Shown: piece after piece, positions 38,627 through 46,681 of the stretch
Position numbering within the stretch: position 1 is the first letter of the stretch
Layout: each line of letters starts with the position of its first letter
Source: Mariprofundus sp. EBB-1
GTDB lineage: Bacteria; Pseudomonadota; Zetaproteobacteria; Mariprofundales; Mariprofundaceae
DNA: 64,000 bases
Assembly: GCF_003665155.1 (NCBI RefSeq)
Contig: NZ_RCFQ01000011.1
Coordinates: 1 to 64,000, forward strand
Reading direction: 5' to 3'
The notes under the pieces: generated by a model
Database searches by the model: none
What the model was told of the DNA's origin: nothing
Seen by the model: the letters and a program-made list of their open reading frames with translations, nothing else
Position numbers and translations under genes: made by a program

Positions 38627-39846
38627 TGCGCGTTGTACAAAAATTTGGTGGTACGTCGGTAGGTTCTATTGAGCGTATTAAAAAAACAGCCGATATTGTG
38701 CAGGCAGAGCTTGAGCGTGGCGTGCAGGTGGCTGTGGTGGTTTCTGCTATGAGTGGAGAAACCAATCGTCTGTTAGCGTTGGCTAAAGAGATGAGTGAGC
38801 AACCGAAGGGACGTGAGATGGATGCTCTGCTGGCAACGGGTGAGCAGGTTAGTGCTGCCCTGCTGGCGATTGAGTTGCAGGCGCGTGGCATTGCTGCATA
38901 TTCATATAATGGTGGACAGGCTGGTTTTGTAACGAGCGGGGATCATGTGCGTGCTCGTATCAAGCATGTGGAAGGCGCACATTTGATAGCACATCTGGAG
39001 GCCGGAGAAGTGCCTGTAGTGACTGGCTTTCAGGGGATGGATGAAAAGGGAAATATCACGACCTTGGGACGTGGTGGTTCGGATACATCAGCTGTGGCGC
39101 TGGCTGTTGCTGTTGATGCAGATGTGTGTGATATTTATACGGATGTGGATGGTATTTATACGACCGATCCCCGTATGGTGCCCAAAGCACAGAAGATGAA
39201 TCAAATTAGTTATGAAGAGATGTTGGAGTTTGCATCTTTAGGGGCAAAGGTGTTGCAAACGCGTTCGGTTGAACTGGCCATGCGTTTTCAGATGCCTCTG
39301 CATTTGCGCTCCAGTTTTGAGCCGGTGCAAGGCACGATGGTAGTTGGAGAGGATGAAACAATGGAGAGAGCAGCAGTGTCCGGAGTGGCCTACAATCGGG
39401 ATGAGGCCAAAATCACTATTATGGGGATTCCTGATCAGCCGGGTATTGCAGCCAATGTCTTTGGGCCAATTGCTGCTGCAGGCGTGAACGTGGATGTGAT
39501 TGTACAGAATGTTTCAGAGCAGGGTTTTACTGATATTACATTTACCGTACCACGCAGTGATTACAAACAGACCATGGGAATTATGCACATGCTGTGTGAG
39601 CAGATGCAGGGGCGAGTTGTTAAAGGTGACGACGGTGTTGCTAAAGTATCCGTGATTGGTGTTGGTATGCGTTCGCATGCTGGTGTAGCGAAGGATATGT
39701 TTGATGTTTTGGCTAAAGAAGGCGTCAATATTCAGATGATCACGACCAGTGAAATCAAAGTGACAGTGGTGATTGAAGAGAAGTATATCGAATTGGCTGT
39801 GCGTACATTGCATACCGCTTTCGGACTTGATCAGGCAAACAGCTAA
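38626..39846 (+). CDS. lysC: Aspartate kinase
   Basis: First enzyme of the lysine/threonine/methionine branch, 406 residues. Kinase domain with [34 protein letters not shown] and [16 protein letters not shown]; two C-terminal ACT domains ([40 protein letters not shown]) typical of the feedback-regulated monofunctional enzyme. The family usually also has an internal beta-subunit start, not examined here. Confidence 0.95.
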   Translation: MRVVQKFGGTSVGSIERIKKTADIVQAELERGVQVAVVVSAMSGETNRLLALAKEMSEQPKGREMDALLATGEQVSAALLAIELQARGIAAYSYNGGQAGFVTSGDHVRARIKHVEGAHLIAHLEAGEVPVVTGFQGMDEKGNITTLGRGGSDTSAVALAVAVDADVCDIYTDVDGIYTTDPRMVPKAQKMNQISYEEMLEFASLGAKVLQTRSVELAMRFQMPLHLRSSFEPVQGTMVVGEDETMERAAVSGVAYNRDEAKITIMGIPDQPGIAANVFGPIAAAGVNVDVIVQNVSEQGFTDITFTVPRSDYKQTMGIMHMLCEQMQGRVVKGDDGVAKVSVIGVGMRSHAGVAKDMFDVLAKEGVNIQMITTSEIKVTVVIEEKYIELAVRTLHTAFGLDQANS

Positions 39847-39863
39847 AGGTTTTGAATCTTTAA

Positions 39864-40529
39864 ATGATAGGTGTTGTGTTTGCGCTGGCATGTTGGGCGT
39901 TGTTTTTTTTGGCGCCACATAATATTTCTACAATGGATTTAAATCGGGAGGCCATTGCCGGGGGAGAATACTGGCGGCTGTGGACCGCGCAGCTCACACA
40001 CTACAAACTTTATCCCCTGATTATGAACAGCGTCATTATTGCGGTAATGGGCTTGGTTGTCAGGCGTTTTGCAAAAGAGTACCAGGTGGCCTTGAGTCTG
40101 CTTATTGCGATGCCTGCCATGACTGGTTTAATGTTCATTATGGTGCCCGGTTTCACTGTATATAGAGGGGCATTTGGTGTGGCTGCAGTGATAGCAATGA
40201 TGGGGATCTGGTTTCTGATACTTGAGACCAGGCGATTCTCATTGGGTTATTGGGCAGGAATCGCATTGTTTTTGTTATTTGTCTCCAAAGTAGGCATGGA
40301 AACAATGGCGGTGTTTTCACCTTTGCATGCGCATCCTTTGCTGAGTGTGCGTATGGATTGGTTGATGCAGTGCATAGGCGTGTTGATTGGTTTGATGGTT
40401 TTCAATGCATTGCACCAAATTCATGTGACCAATGCCCATAATCTAAAACAGAAGCAGCGTCGGCATGCTGCAAAAGCTGCATCGGCGGCATCCATGGCAG
40501 CAGTGCAGCGTAAGAAGGTAAATGACTAA
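39864..40529 (+). CDS. Rhombosortase-like membrane protein, probably catalytically dead
   Basis: About six helices in 221 residues. The N-terminal GGEYWRLWTAQLTHY matches the rhomboid GEWWRLxTxxFxH loop. However, where active members have the serine motif GxSG, this protein has YRGAFGVAA, and where the catalytic His is expected (DAHLxG) it has RMDWLMQCIG. Both catalytic residues thus appear lost. The C-terminal 30 residues are strongly basic and Ala-rich. It overlaps the methyltransferase gene by one base. Confidence 0.65.
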   Translation: MIGVVFALACWALFFLAPHNISTMDLNREAIAGGEYWRLWTAQLTHYKLYPLIMNSVIIAVMGLVVRRFAKEYQVALSLLIAMPAMTGLMFIMVPGFTVYRGAFGVAAVIAMMGIWFLILETRRFSLGYWAGIALFLLFVSKVGMETMAVFSPLHAHPLLSVRMDWLMQCIGVLIGLMVFNALHQIHVTNAHNLKQKQRRHAAKAASAASMAAVQRKKVND

Positions 40530-41056
40530 TGTCGGAAATTGCAGTTGCTCTGTTGCATTATCCTATTTTAAATCGTCATGGTGAAACCAGTACGACTGCT
40601 ATCACCTCCATTGATGTGCATGACTTTGCCCGGACCTGTGCCTTTTATGATGTGGGGCCGGTCTATTTTGTGCATCCTGCTGCCGGCATGCATGCACTGC
40701 TTGGTGATATGACAAATTATTATCTAAGCGGGGCTGGTGGTGAGAAAAACCCAGCCCGAAAAACGATGTTACAAGCAGTTCGATGTGTGTATTCATTGCA
40801 GGAAATACTCGATCAAGACGATTATCAGCTTTGGTACACTTCAGCCACGCCACCGGCGGCTGATTGCATTGATCCTTCTAAGTTGCTGGAAATAGAGGGA
40901 AAACATCTTATAGTATTCGGAACGGGCTGGGGATTGGACCTGAAAAACCTGCGGGAAGAAAATGGATGGTTGTCACCCATCGAAGGTGTGGGTAAAGTGC
41001 GCCACCTTTCTGTCAGGGGTGCACTAGCGATATATTTGGATCGTTTGCGGCGCTAG
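40529..41056 (+). CDS. SPOUT-type RNA methyltransferase (PF09936-like)
   Basis: A 175-residue protein resembling the small predicted tRNA/RNA methyltransferases found beside trmD and rplS. Family traits: [14 protein letters not shown] at the N-terminus, [17 protein letters not shown], the SAM-site knot region [10 protein letters not shown], and a C-terminal [14 protein letters not shown]. rplS follows after 31 bp, the usual context, although trmD, rimM and rpsP are absent here. The modified nucleotide is unknown. Confidence 0.82.
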   Translation: MSEIAVALLHYPILNRHGETSTTAITSIDVHDFARTCAFYDVGPVYFVHPAAGMHALLGDMTNYYLSGAGGEKNPARKTMLQAVRCVYSLQEILDQDDYQLWYTSATPPAADCIDPSKLLEIEGKHLIVFGTGWGLDLKNLREENGWLSPIEGVGKVRHLSVRGALAIYLDRLRR

Positions 41057-41087
41057 TAAAACTGACACAAGTTTCGGAGGCAAAACA

Positions 41088-41456
41088 ATGCGCGCACTGG
41101 ATGATGTAACTAAGGATCAGCTACGTGACGATATCCCGTCATTCCGCGAGGGCGATACTGTCCGCGTGAATGTTCGTATTATCGATTTTAAAGATACCAA
41201 AAACGGTGTGGTGAAAACCGAGCGCCTGCAGGCTTATGAGGGTGTTGTAATAGCACGTCATAACAATGGTATTTCAAGCAGCTTTACGGTTCGTAAGATT
41301 TCGAACAATGTTGGAGTGGAGCGTGTGTTCCCTCTGCATTCACCAATGTTAGAGAGTGTTAGCGTTATTCGTCACGGTCGTGTGCGTCGTGCTAAGCTTT
41401 ATTATCTACGTGAATTGCGTGGTAAAGCGGCTCGTATTCGCGAGCGCCGTTTCTAA
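41088..41456 (+). CDS. rplS: 50S ribosomal protein L19
   Basis: Ribosomal protein at the 30S-50S interface, 122 residues. Family segments: [55 protein letters not shown] and the basic [24 protein letters not shown] site precedes the ATG and a strong terminator follows. Confidence 0.97.
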   Translation: MRALDDVTKDQLRDDIPSFREGDTVRVNVRIIDFKDTKNGVVKTERLQAYEGVVIARHNNGISSSFTVRKISNNVGVERVFPLHSPMLESVSVIRHGRVRRAKLYYLRELRGKAARIRERRF

Positions 41457-41476
41457 GCTTTATTACATAATTTTTT

Positions 41477-41505
41477 AAAAAGGGAGCTTCGGCTCCCTTT
41501 TTTTT
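41477..41505. terminator. Terminator after rplS
   Basis: AGGGAGC-TTCG-GCTCCCT tetraloop hairpin, with A-run on the left and at least eight T on the right. Confidence 0.92.
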
Positions 41506-41655
41506 GTTGAAATTATATTTTAGGAAAGGTTTAATGTGACTTTGTTTTAACCGCTATTTAATTTAACGTTTATAATTGCTTGAGTTGTTAATAAAAATAA
41601 GTCAGTCTGGCGACCTGAATTTATTTAGGGATATTCCTAATGCTGGGAGGCATAT

Positions 41656-41787
41656 ATGTTAGGTGAATTTATTGAAGCGTCCATTGATTTTACAAATGCT
41701 GACATTTGGCAAATGTACGGTGTTTTGACAGTTGTGTTTTTTGGGATTGCTATCATGATGTATAAAGCATCACTGAAAGACGATTAA
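41656..41787 (+). CDS. Single-helix microprotein heading the second oxidase locus
   Basis: A 43-codon frame starting MLGEFIEASIDFTNADIWQM with one helix (about residues 21-36, YGVLTVVFFGIAIMMY) and a charged tail KDD. It has a strong GGGAGG ribosome-binding site six bases before the ATG and lies 30 bp before the diheme cytochrome gene. A short inverted repeat (TTAGG/CCTAA, 41625-41640) precedes it. No family recognised; similar in size to small cbb3 subunits. Confidence 0.7.
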   Translation: MLGEFIEASIDFTNADIWQMYGVLTVVFFGIAIMMYKASLKDD

Positions 41788-41817
41788 TTAATTTTTTTAT
41801 ATAAAGGGAGGATTGGA

Positions 41818-42606
41818 ATGAAGCGTTTAATGATGTTAATCAGTGCTGCGGCACTGCTGAGCCTGAGCTGGACTGCTGCATCTGCTGTGGCAGCGGTACA
41901 TGATGGAATAAGTGGTGGCGTTGGTGATGCTGCTAAAGGCCGTATTATATTTGATAGTGGTAAGGGTGATGATGTGCCTGCCTGTGCTGGTTGTCATGGA
42001 ACAGGTGGTATGGGTTCTGATGAAATGAGTACGCCTCGCCTTGCTTATCAAGTTAGAAAGTATGTTTGGAAGCAGTTGGAAGATTTTGCTTCTGGTAAGC
42101 GTTGGGATAATAAAATGTTCCAGATGAACGATATTGCTAAGGCTTTGACCAGGGAAGAGCGCCGCGATGTAGCTGCTTATGTGCATACGCTGAAGACTCC
42201 TACCCTGGGTTCTGATCTGGATGCTATGCGTAGAGAAGGTTCTGAAGATGGTGAACCAATTGGTGTTGTGCATAAAGGTAAGATCATTGCTGAATATGGT
42301 TTGCCTGATCATGGTGTGCCTGCATGTATGAGTTGCCACGCATTCCACGGCCGTTCTGCCGGTAATATGTATCCGGCTATTGGCGGACAAAAATATGTTT
42401 ATCTGAAGCATGAGCTTGAGGCATTCCGTATGGGTGCAACCTCACCTTCATCTGAAGATAACATGGATTCACGTGATAACGATCATAATGCTCAGATGCG
42501 TAAAGTTGCAGTGAATATGACTGATGAAGATATTGCTAATGTAGCGGCGTTCCTGACAGTGGCGCGTCCATCAACTGGCGGTAATCCTTCTGCACCACGT
42601 CATTGA
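41818..42606 (+). CDS. Periplasmic diheme cytochrome c (c4-like)
   Basis: Signal peptide (cleavage near ASAVAA), then two cytochrome c domains with CAGCH at 56-60 and CMSCH at 170-174 in 262 residues. Domain one contains YVWKQLEDFASGKRWDN and domain two YVYLKHELEAFRMGATSP, the QLxxFxxGxR pattern of c4-type cytochromes. Likely axial Met residues are in NKMFQM and AQMRKV. GGGAGG ribosome-binding site; terminator follows. It could deliver electrons to the divergent oxidase encoded downstream; that is inferred from position. Confidence 0.9.
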   Translation: MKRLMMLISAAALLSLSWTAASAVAAVHDGISGGVGDAAKGRIIFDSGKGDDVPACAGCHGTGGMGSDEMSTPRLAYQVRKYVWKQLEDFASGKRWDNKMFQMNDIAKALTREERRDVAAYVHTLKTPTLGSDLDAMRREGSEDGEPIGVVHKGKIIAEYGLPDHGVPACMSCHAFHGRSAGNMYPAIGGQKYVYLKHELEAFRMGATSPSSEDNMDSRDNDHNAQMRKVAVNMTDEDIANVAAFLTVARPSTGGNPSAPRH

Positions 42607-42630
42607 TCTGTAGATAATCATTGATTCGAT

Positions 42631-42661
42631 AAAATGGGAGGCTTTGCCTCCCATTTTTTTT
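42631..42661 (+). terminator. Terminator after the diheme cytochrome gene
   Basis: ATGGGAGGC-TTT-GCCTCCCAT hairpin followed by eight T. Confidence 0.9.
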
Positions 42662-42734
42662 ATCTGAAATAAGCTTGGTTTTATCATTTAGGCGTTGTTG
42701 GTCGAGATGGTTATAGTGTCAATCAAATGATGGA

Positions 42735-42768
42735 CAAAAAAAGAGAGGCAATGATGCCTCTCTTTTTT
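42735..42768. terminator. Bidirectional terminator
   Basis: AGAGAGGCA-ATGA-TGCCTCTCT stem with seven A before and seven T after. It faces the minus-strand gene pair 42842-43620 as well as the plus strand. The gap 42607-42841 holds otherwise no gene. Confidence 0.88.
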
Positions 42769-42841
42769 TATGTACTCAGGTGGAATGTTGCGTTGTTGTA
42801 TCTGCTTGATTGAATAAGTTGTTTGTGAAGGTCGGGCTAAG

Positions 42842-43207
42842 TTATTGGGTGTTTGCCTTATGAAACGTAACAGGTTCTTTATCAGGGAATCTAACCGTGA
42901 TGCTGTTGTTGAAAATTTTAGATGTATTGATTAATAAGGGGCCGCTCCAGAATCCGCCCAGAGCGATGCCGATCGTGTTCTCTTTAATGCCGGAATATGG
43001 TGATATCAGTTTAATTGACGGTTTGTTGTTGGGGAATTCTATTTTGGCAGTTTCATCGGGATAAAAGCGAATTTTTCCAGTGTTGTCGCTATTTACCCAT
43101 AGGCCTGAAAGTTGCTGATTGACGGCTTCATCAATAGGAGTTTCGTTGGATTGAATGCAGCCTGATATGAGCAGCCCTGAGAGTATGAAGTAGCCATTTT
43201 TTTTCAC
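42842..43207 (-). CDS. Small lipoprotein, unknown function
   Basis: A 121-residue lipoprotein: MKKNGYFILSGLLISGC with lipobox LISGC. The mature part is beta-rich and contains LSGLWVNSDNTGKIRFYPDE, a pattern seen in small calycin-like or lipocalin-like domains, without catalytic motifs. It overlaps the upstream secreted-protein gene by 4 bp. The pair is on the minus strand inside an otherwise plus-strand oxidase locus. Confidence 0.75.
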   Translation of the reverse strand: MKKNGYFILSGLLISGCIQSNETPIDEAVNQQLSGLWVNSDNTGKIRFYPDETAKIEFPNNKPSIKLISPYSGIKENTIGIALGGFWSGPLLINTSKIFNNSITVRFPDKEPVTFHKANTQ

Positions 43208-43620
43208 TGTTTGCTCCGGATTTTGAATTGGTGACCCGCAATGCTGAGTTGGTCGTTGTCGATGTTTTTAAGAATGGTTACGGTTTCATTGCTAAACCCA
43301 TGTTCATGCTGAATGGAGACAATGTAGATATAAAAGTCACCACTAAAGCGCGGGTCTTTGCTTTTGGATGAAATGTTGAATGATAAAATTTCACCTAAGG
43401 ATGATTGAAGATCTTCCATGCTTTTTTGCCATGCGTCCTTGGGGGTGGTTGCAAAAAATGATGGTTCAAAAAGAGTTTTCGCTGTATTCCAATCTTGCGA
43501 TTGGATGGCTTGGTGAAATTGTTTCAGCAGAGTGTCGGCCTGTTGTTGATTGTCGGCCTGAATAAGACAAGATGGTAATAGAAAAAGACAGCAGAGAATA
43601 GCAATGAAACGACTGCGCAT
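43204..43620 (-). CDS. Small exported protein, DUF4019-like
   Basis: A 138-residue exported protein with an N-terminal signal (MRSRFIAILCCLFLLPSCLI, possibly a lipobox at LPSC). The mature region (TLLKQFHQAIQSQDWNTAK, WQKSMEDLQSSLGEI, later a strand-rich segment) has the helix-then-sheet pattern of DUF4019/DUF3887 proteins, which adopt an NTF2-like fold. First gene of a two-gene minus-strand unit, divergent from the cytochrome gene at 43650. Confidence 0.7.
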   Translation of the reverse strand: MRSRFIAILCCLFLLPSCLIQADNQQQADTLLKQFHQAIQSQDWNTAKTLFEPSFFATTPKDAWQKSMEDLQSSLGEILSFNISSKSKDPRFSGDFYIYIVSIQHEHGFSNETVTILKNIDNDQLSIAGHQFKIRSKQ

Positions 43621-43649
43621 GTAGGGCTCCTTGTTGCAAAGATAGATTG

Positions 43650-44273
43650 ATGACGGATAATGCCGACCCTATGACAGATGACACCAAACACCCACTAAAA
43701 ACTGGCGAAAAACTCTTATTTATTGTTGCAGGTATATTTATACTGTTTGCATCAATTGCCTTTGGTATTATGCAATATGTAATGGCAACGAGTGACACCC
43801 CCATTTTTGATCAGAAAACGCATTATAATCTCACTGCAGAAGGCAATCAGGGTTCTTTGATTTTTCGGGAAAGCGCATGTACTGAGTGCCATCGCGCCAT
43901 GCGTGGTGGAACCAATATGGGTAATAATCTTGATGGTATCGGCAATAAACGCGGATTAAAATGGATTGAAGCTTTTTTGAAAGATCCCGAAGCTGTATAT
44001 GGGCATGAGACAATGGATCATGGTCCAAAACCCAAGCAGGCTTCTTATGTGGCTGAAATGTCTGAGCATGATCGTCATCTGATGGCTGTTTTTTTGTCTG
44101 AATTGATTTCAGAGCAGGGGTCTGCTTCATCATATGTGCCGCCTAAGGGGGATTCTCCATTTATTGATTCTATGGTTGACACCTGGGCGCCGAATAATTG
44201 GAAAGATAAATATACAGATATACGAGAAAAACCTGCAGATTTAAATAATGAAGCAACAACAGGAGTGAAGTAA
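43650..44273 (+). CDS. Membrane-anchored monoheme cytochrome c
   Basis: About 207 residues: short cytoplasmic N-terminus, one helix (KLLFIVAGIFILFASIAFGI), then a cytochrome c domain with CTECH near residue 80, preceded by SLIFRESAC, and GTNMGNNLDGIGNKRGLKW. Probable axial Met in YVAEMSEHDRH. Start is the ATG at 43650; a TTG just before it could also serve. It shares one base with the next gene, a fragment-like heme-copper protein. This domain arrangement resembles NorC-like or CcoO-like electron-entry subunits. Confidence 0.85.
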   Translation: MTDNADPMTDDTKHPLKTGEKLLFIVAGIFILFASIAFGIMQYVMATSDTPIFDQKTHYNLTAEGNQGSLIFRESACTECHRAMRGGTNMGNNLDGIGNKRGLKWIEAFLKDPEAVYGHETMDHGPKPKQASYVAEMSEHDRHLMAVFLSELISEQGSASSYVPPKGDSPFIDSMVDTWAPNNWKDKYTDIREKPADLNNEATTGVK

Positions 44274-44785
44274 TGCAACGCCAGCCTTGGGAAGATCCGG
44301 AATATATTAAATACACCCTGTGGTTCGTATTTGCATGTATTATATATAGTATTATTGGCTTTACGTGGGGAGCCTTGATGGGTGGTATTCACGAATTCAG
44401 GCACTTTGTTGATCACCGTATGCATGGTAATTTGATTGTGCGCGCACATACGCATATTAATCTGCTGGGTTGGGTTGAGATGGCAATTTTTGCAGCGGTG
44501 TATTATATCGTACCTCGTCTGGTACAGCGTCCAATTTACAGTCTTAAGTTAGTGAAGTGGCATTTCTGGATTCATAACTTTGGTCTGATTGGTATGGTGG
44601 TGTTCTTTACTACTGCCGGTGTTGCCGGTGGTATTGCATCCGAGCACGTTTCTCCGGCAGAAGTTGAGGCTATTGTAAAACCTTGGCTTGCTACCATGGG
44701 TATATTTGGTTCTATGGTGCTGTTGGCTAACTTTATCTGGGCCTATAATCTATTCCGCACATGTTCCAATAGAGATAAGGGCTAA
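44273..44785 (+). CDS. Stand-alone C-terminal four-helix module of heme-copper oxidase subunit I
   Basis: The 170-residue protein has four membrane helices that line up one by one with helices IX-XII of the CcoN-type proteins in this window. RAHTHINLLGWVEMAIFAAV matches helix X of CcoN ([19 protein letters not shown]), placing H59 and H61 on the heme b3 and heme b ligands; WHFWIHNFGLIGM matches helix XI ([13 protein letters not shown]); FGSMVLLANFIWAYNL matches helix XII. The CuB site, the cross-link Tyr and the helix II heme ligand are absent. It has its own AGGAG site and lies between a cytochrome c and a thioredoxin-like gene, so it is an intact gene and not debris. Confidence 0.82.
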   Translation: MQRQPWEDPEYIKYTLWFVFACIIYSIIGFTWGALMGGIHEFRHFVDHRMHGNLIVRAHTHINLLGWVEMAIFAAVYYIVPRLVQRPIYSLKLVKWHFWIHNFGLIGMVVFFTTAGVAGGIASEHVSPAEVEAIVKPWLATMGIFGSMVLLANFIWAYNLFRTCSNRDKG

Positions 44786-45318
44786 TGATGATTAAGTTAA
44801 GACAACTGTCGTTCTTGCTGTTGATCTCACCAGTGTTGCTGTTGTCGGCATGTGATGATATGGACTTTGGTACTGGTGGTGGTGGCGTATTTACTGTTGG
44901 GCAGGATGTGCCATCCTTGAGGACTAAAACTCTGGCTGACGTTGGTGGTGATATGTCGAAAATCACCAGTTACCGTTATCCGGACCCCCGCATGTACCAG
45001 CTCTCCTTTGATGATGCATTGAAAACAGGTAAACCTATCATTCTGGAGTTCGCTACACCGGGTCATTGCACCCAGTGTGACCAGCAGTTGCAGATGCTGA
45101 AGGTCGTGATGGATACGTATGAAGATAAGGTTCTTTTTTTACATATGGATCAATATTATAACCCGGAAGCGTACGATGCATTTCAGGTGCGTGGTGAACC
45201 TTGGACGTTTGTAATAAACGGACAGGGTAAGGTGCAGCACATTGCCCCCGGACGCATGTTATACAGTGAATTGATGCCTGTGTTGAAGACATTGTTGGGG
45301 GATGGCAAGGATGGCTAA
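44785..45318 (+). CDS. Thioredoxin-like lipoprotein with CTQC motif
   Basis: Lipoprotein (lipobox LLSAC) of 177 residues. After a Gly-rich linker it has a thioredoxin fold: PIILEFATPGHCTQCDQQLQ with Cys95 and Cys98, then a cis-Pro region in VRGEPWTFVINGQGKV. Proteins of this type reduce apocytochrome cysteines or deliver copper in oxidase assembly; the His before the first Cys differs from the usual Trp. The ATG overlaps the stop of the preceding oxidase-like gene, supporting a role in maturation of this oxidase. Confidence 0.82.
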   Translation: MMIKLRQLSFLLLISPVLLLSACDDMDFGTGGGGVFTVGQDVPSLRTKTLADVGGDMSKITSYRYPDPRMYQLSFDDALKTGKPIILEFATPGHCTQCDQQLQMLKVVMDTYEDKVLFLHMDQYYNPEAYDAFQVRGEPWTFVINGQGKVQHIAPGRMLYSELMPVLKTLLGDGKDG

Positions 45319-45772
45319 GTCGTGGAGAGAGGTTGAATGCGAGTTGCATCCGGATAAAAGCGGCATCTTATGGGATCTGTTGTTGTATGTGCCTACTGTA
45401 TTGTTTCTCATTCTATGGGGGCTGAAGGTTTGGTATGGCACTGATGATCAGTGGATGGGTCAGGGCTTAATGTTTCTTGGTTTTTTCTTCTTGCTGGTTG
45501 GTGGCGGGCGTATTTTTCGCCGTCTGTTGTTGTTGCCGTCGGTGCCTGTGGCATTGGATGTGCGCAAAGAACAAATTACCTTCCGTCTGAAAAATGGAAA
45601 ACGCCGTCTCTTGATGAAAAATTTGCGTTTTTTTTCGGACAAAGCAGGCAAGTCTTTCGGTTTGACGGGTGTCGATGATGCTGGTGCAAAACAGCAGTAT
45701 GTGTTTCATAAAGGGCAATTTACTGCTGAAGATTATGCTGCCGTGACCAAGGCACTGGAATTTTATAAATAG
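45302..45772 (+). CDS. Two-helix membrane protein with PH-like C-terminal domain
   Basis: A 156-residue protein with two helices (about 21-41 and 52-75) followed by a soluble strand-rich segment (VALDVRKEQITFRLKNGKRR) that resembles bacterial PH-like domains. Family unknown. It overlaps the thioredoxin-like gene by 17 bp (start at 45302) or 8 bp (start at 45311) and ends the four-gene unit starting at 43650. A weak hairpin (TTGCCC/GGGCAA near 45804-45821) follows. Confidence 0.7.
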   Translation: MARMAKSWREVECELHPDKSGILWDLLLYVPTVLFLILWGLKVWYGTDDQWMGQGLMFLGFFFLLVGGGRIFRRLLLLPSVPVALDVRKEQITFRLKNGKRRLLMKNLRFFSDKAGKSFGLTGVDDAGAKQQYVFHKGQFTAEDYAAVTKALEFYK

Positions 45773-45895
45773 TTTTGTTTGATGGTTTTAAAAAAAGTCA
45801 TTGTTGCCCTGGTAGGGGCAAAACCAATAGGTTTTATTGTAAGTGGTTGATCTGTAAGGAAGATGTGTGTGTGGCTTTAGCCTTACTGCTTTGCC

Positions 45896-46090
45896 TTATT
45901 TGAGGCGACGACTTCTCAGGATATCCCATGCCATCCAGCCTACAAGCAGCGCCCCAAGGCAGACTGCAACTATGATGCTGATGACTTCAGTCTGTTCGTC
46001 AACCAAGCCTCCAATGAAGATATGGACGGTATAGCCAAGGATAAAGAGAGAGGCGCATCCGCTGATGCCGTAGATAATCAATTCACGCAT
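45896..46090 (-). CDS. Small two-helix membrane protein, uncertain
   Basis: A 64-codon frame with two hydrophobic helices (MRELIIYGISGCASLFILGY and ISIIVAVCLGALLVGWMAWD) and a basic end RSRRLK. Topology is convincing, but no ribosome-binding site is visible ahead of the ATG, and it lies against the direction of the surrounding locus. Confidence 0.45.
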   Translation of the reverse strand: MRELIIYGISGCASLFILGYTVHIFIGGLVDEQTEVISIIVAVCLGALLVGWMAWDILRSRRLK

Positions 46091-46157
46091 AACTGAATCA
46101 TGAAAGTTATTTTATGCGCTGGCAATAGTATTTAATAACCTTGAAGGATTTATGGGG

Positions 46158-46197
46158 TTGACACTCATAGGAAAGATTACAATACTTGCGAAGTATT
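46158..46197 (+). promoter_or_regulatory. Candidate promoter with operator-like palindrome ahead of the divergent oxidase genes
   Basis: Consensus -35 TTGACA at 46158-46163; the best -10 at 17-bp spacing is AATACT (46181-46186), only partly matching. That -10 is the left arm of a perfect palindrome AATACTT-GCG-AAGTATT (46181-46197), a typical position for a repressor or activator site. The 87-residue protein gene begins 36 bp further on. Confidence 0.5.
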
Positions 46198-46232
46198 AAA
46201 ATAAATTCATATTTTCTTAATAGGGAGAGGGC

Positions 46233-46496
46233 ATGAAAAATTCAATATGGTTAATTATCGTTGCGGGTTTCGTTACTGGAATGGGTAACGGGTCTGTATT
46301 TACCATTGCTACACAGTTGGCAGTGGGTCGCGGACCGTTTCCTGAAGCTGGTTTATGGGGTTCGGATGCATATTCACCGTTCACCTTCGAAGGTTTCGGT
46401 AACTGGGTAATGATTGTGTTTGGTCTGGCGTTCGTCTGGATTCTGGCTTCAGCACTTAAATTGCATGCGGTTAACGAAGGTTATCAGAAAGAATAA
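46233..46496 (+). CDS. Two-helix protein of the divergent oxidase operon
   Basis: An 87-residue protein with helices at about 4-30 (IWLIIVAGFVTGMGNGSVFT) and 55-75 (NWVMIVFGLAFVWILASALK), joined by a Gly/Pro-rich loop. No known family. Ribosome-binding site AGGGAGAGG. It opens the compact operon with the microprotein, CcoN-like, CcoO-like and CcoP-like genes, so it is probably a structural or assembly subunit of that oxidase. Confidence 0.75.
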   Translation: MKNSIWLIIVAGFVTGMGNGSVFTIATQLAVGRGPFPEAGLWGSDAYSPFTFEGFGNWVMIVFGLAFVWILASALKLHAVNEGYQKE

Positions 46497-46523
46497 TAAA
46501 TAAATCTAGGTAGGGAGAGTAAT

Positions 46524-46631
46524 ATGGCTGGTTTTGCATCAGTATTGGGTATTATTTTGGCGTTCTCAAGCATGTGGTTTGCATGGTACTTGTTAATGCC
46601 GGGTCAGCATGACGAAGAGCATGATGAGTAA
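46524..46631 (+). CDS. Single-helix microprotein of the divergent oxidase operon
   Basis: A 35-codon frame starting MAGFASVLGIILAFSSMWFA with one helix and a tail GQHDEEHDE rich in His and acidic residues. GGGAGAG ribosome-binding site. It lies between the 87-residue protein and the CcoN-like gene. Size and topology match CcoQ/CcoM-type small subunits; the family is not established. Confidence 0.72.
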   Translation: MAGFASVLGIILAFSSMWFAWYLLMPGQHDEEHDE

Positions 46632-46681
46632 TATCGGTTATAATTGGTTTTAAGTTTTAAGTATATTAAAAGGGGAAATAC

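Noticed and set aside
42607..42841. Possible small RNA between two hairpins
   Set aside because: Both hairpins are ordinary terminators for the flanking genes, and no promoter-like sequence is seen between them.
44273..44785. Pseudogene remnant of subunit I
   Set aside because: Intact frame, own ribosome-binding site, overlapping start and stop with both neighbours, and conserved His positions argue for a functional gene.
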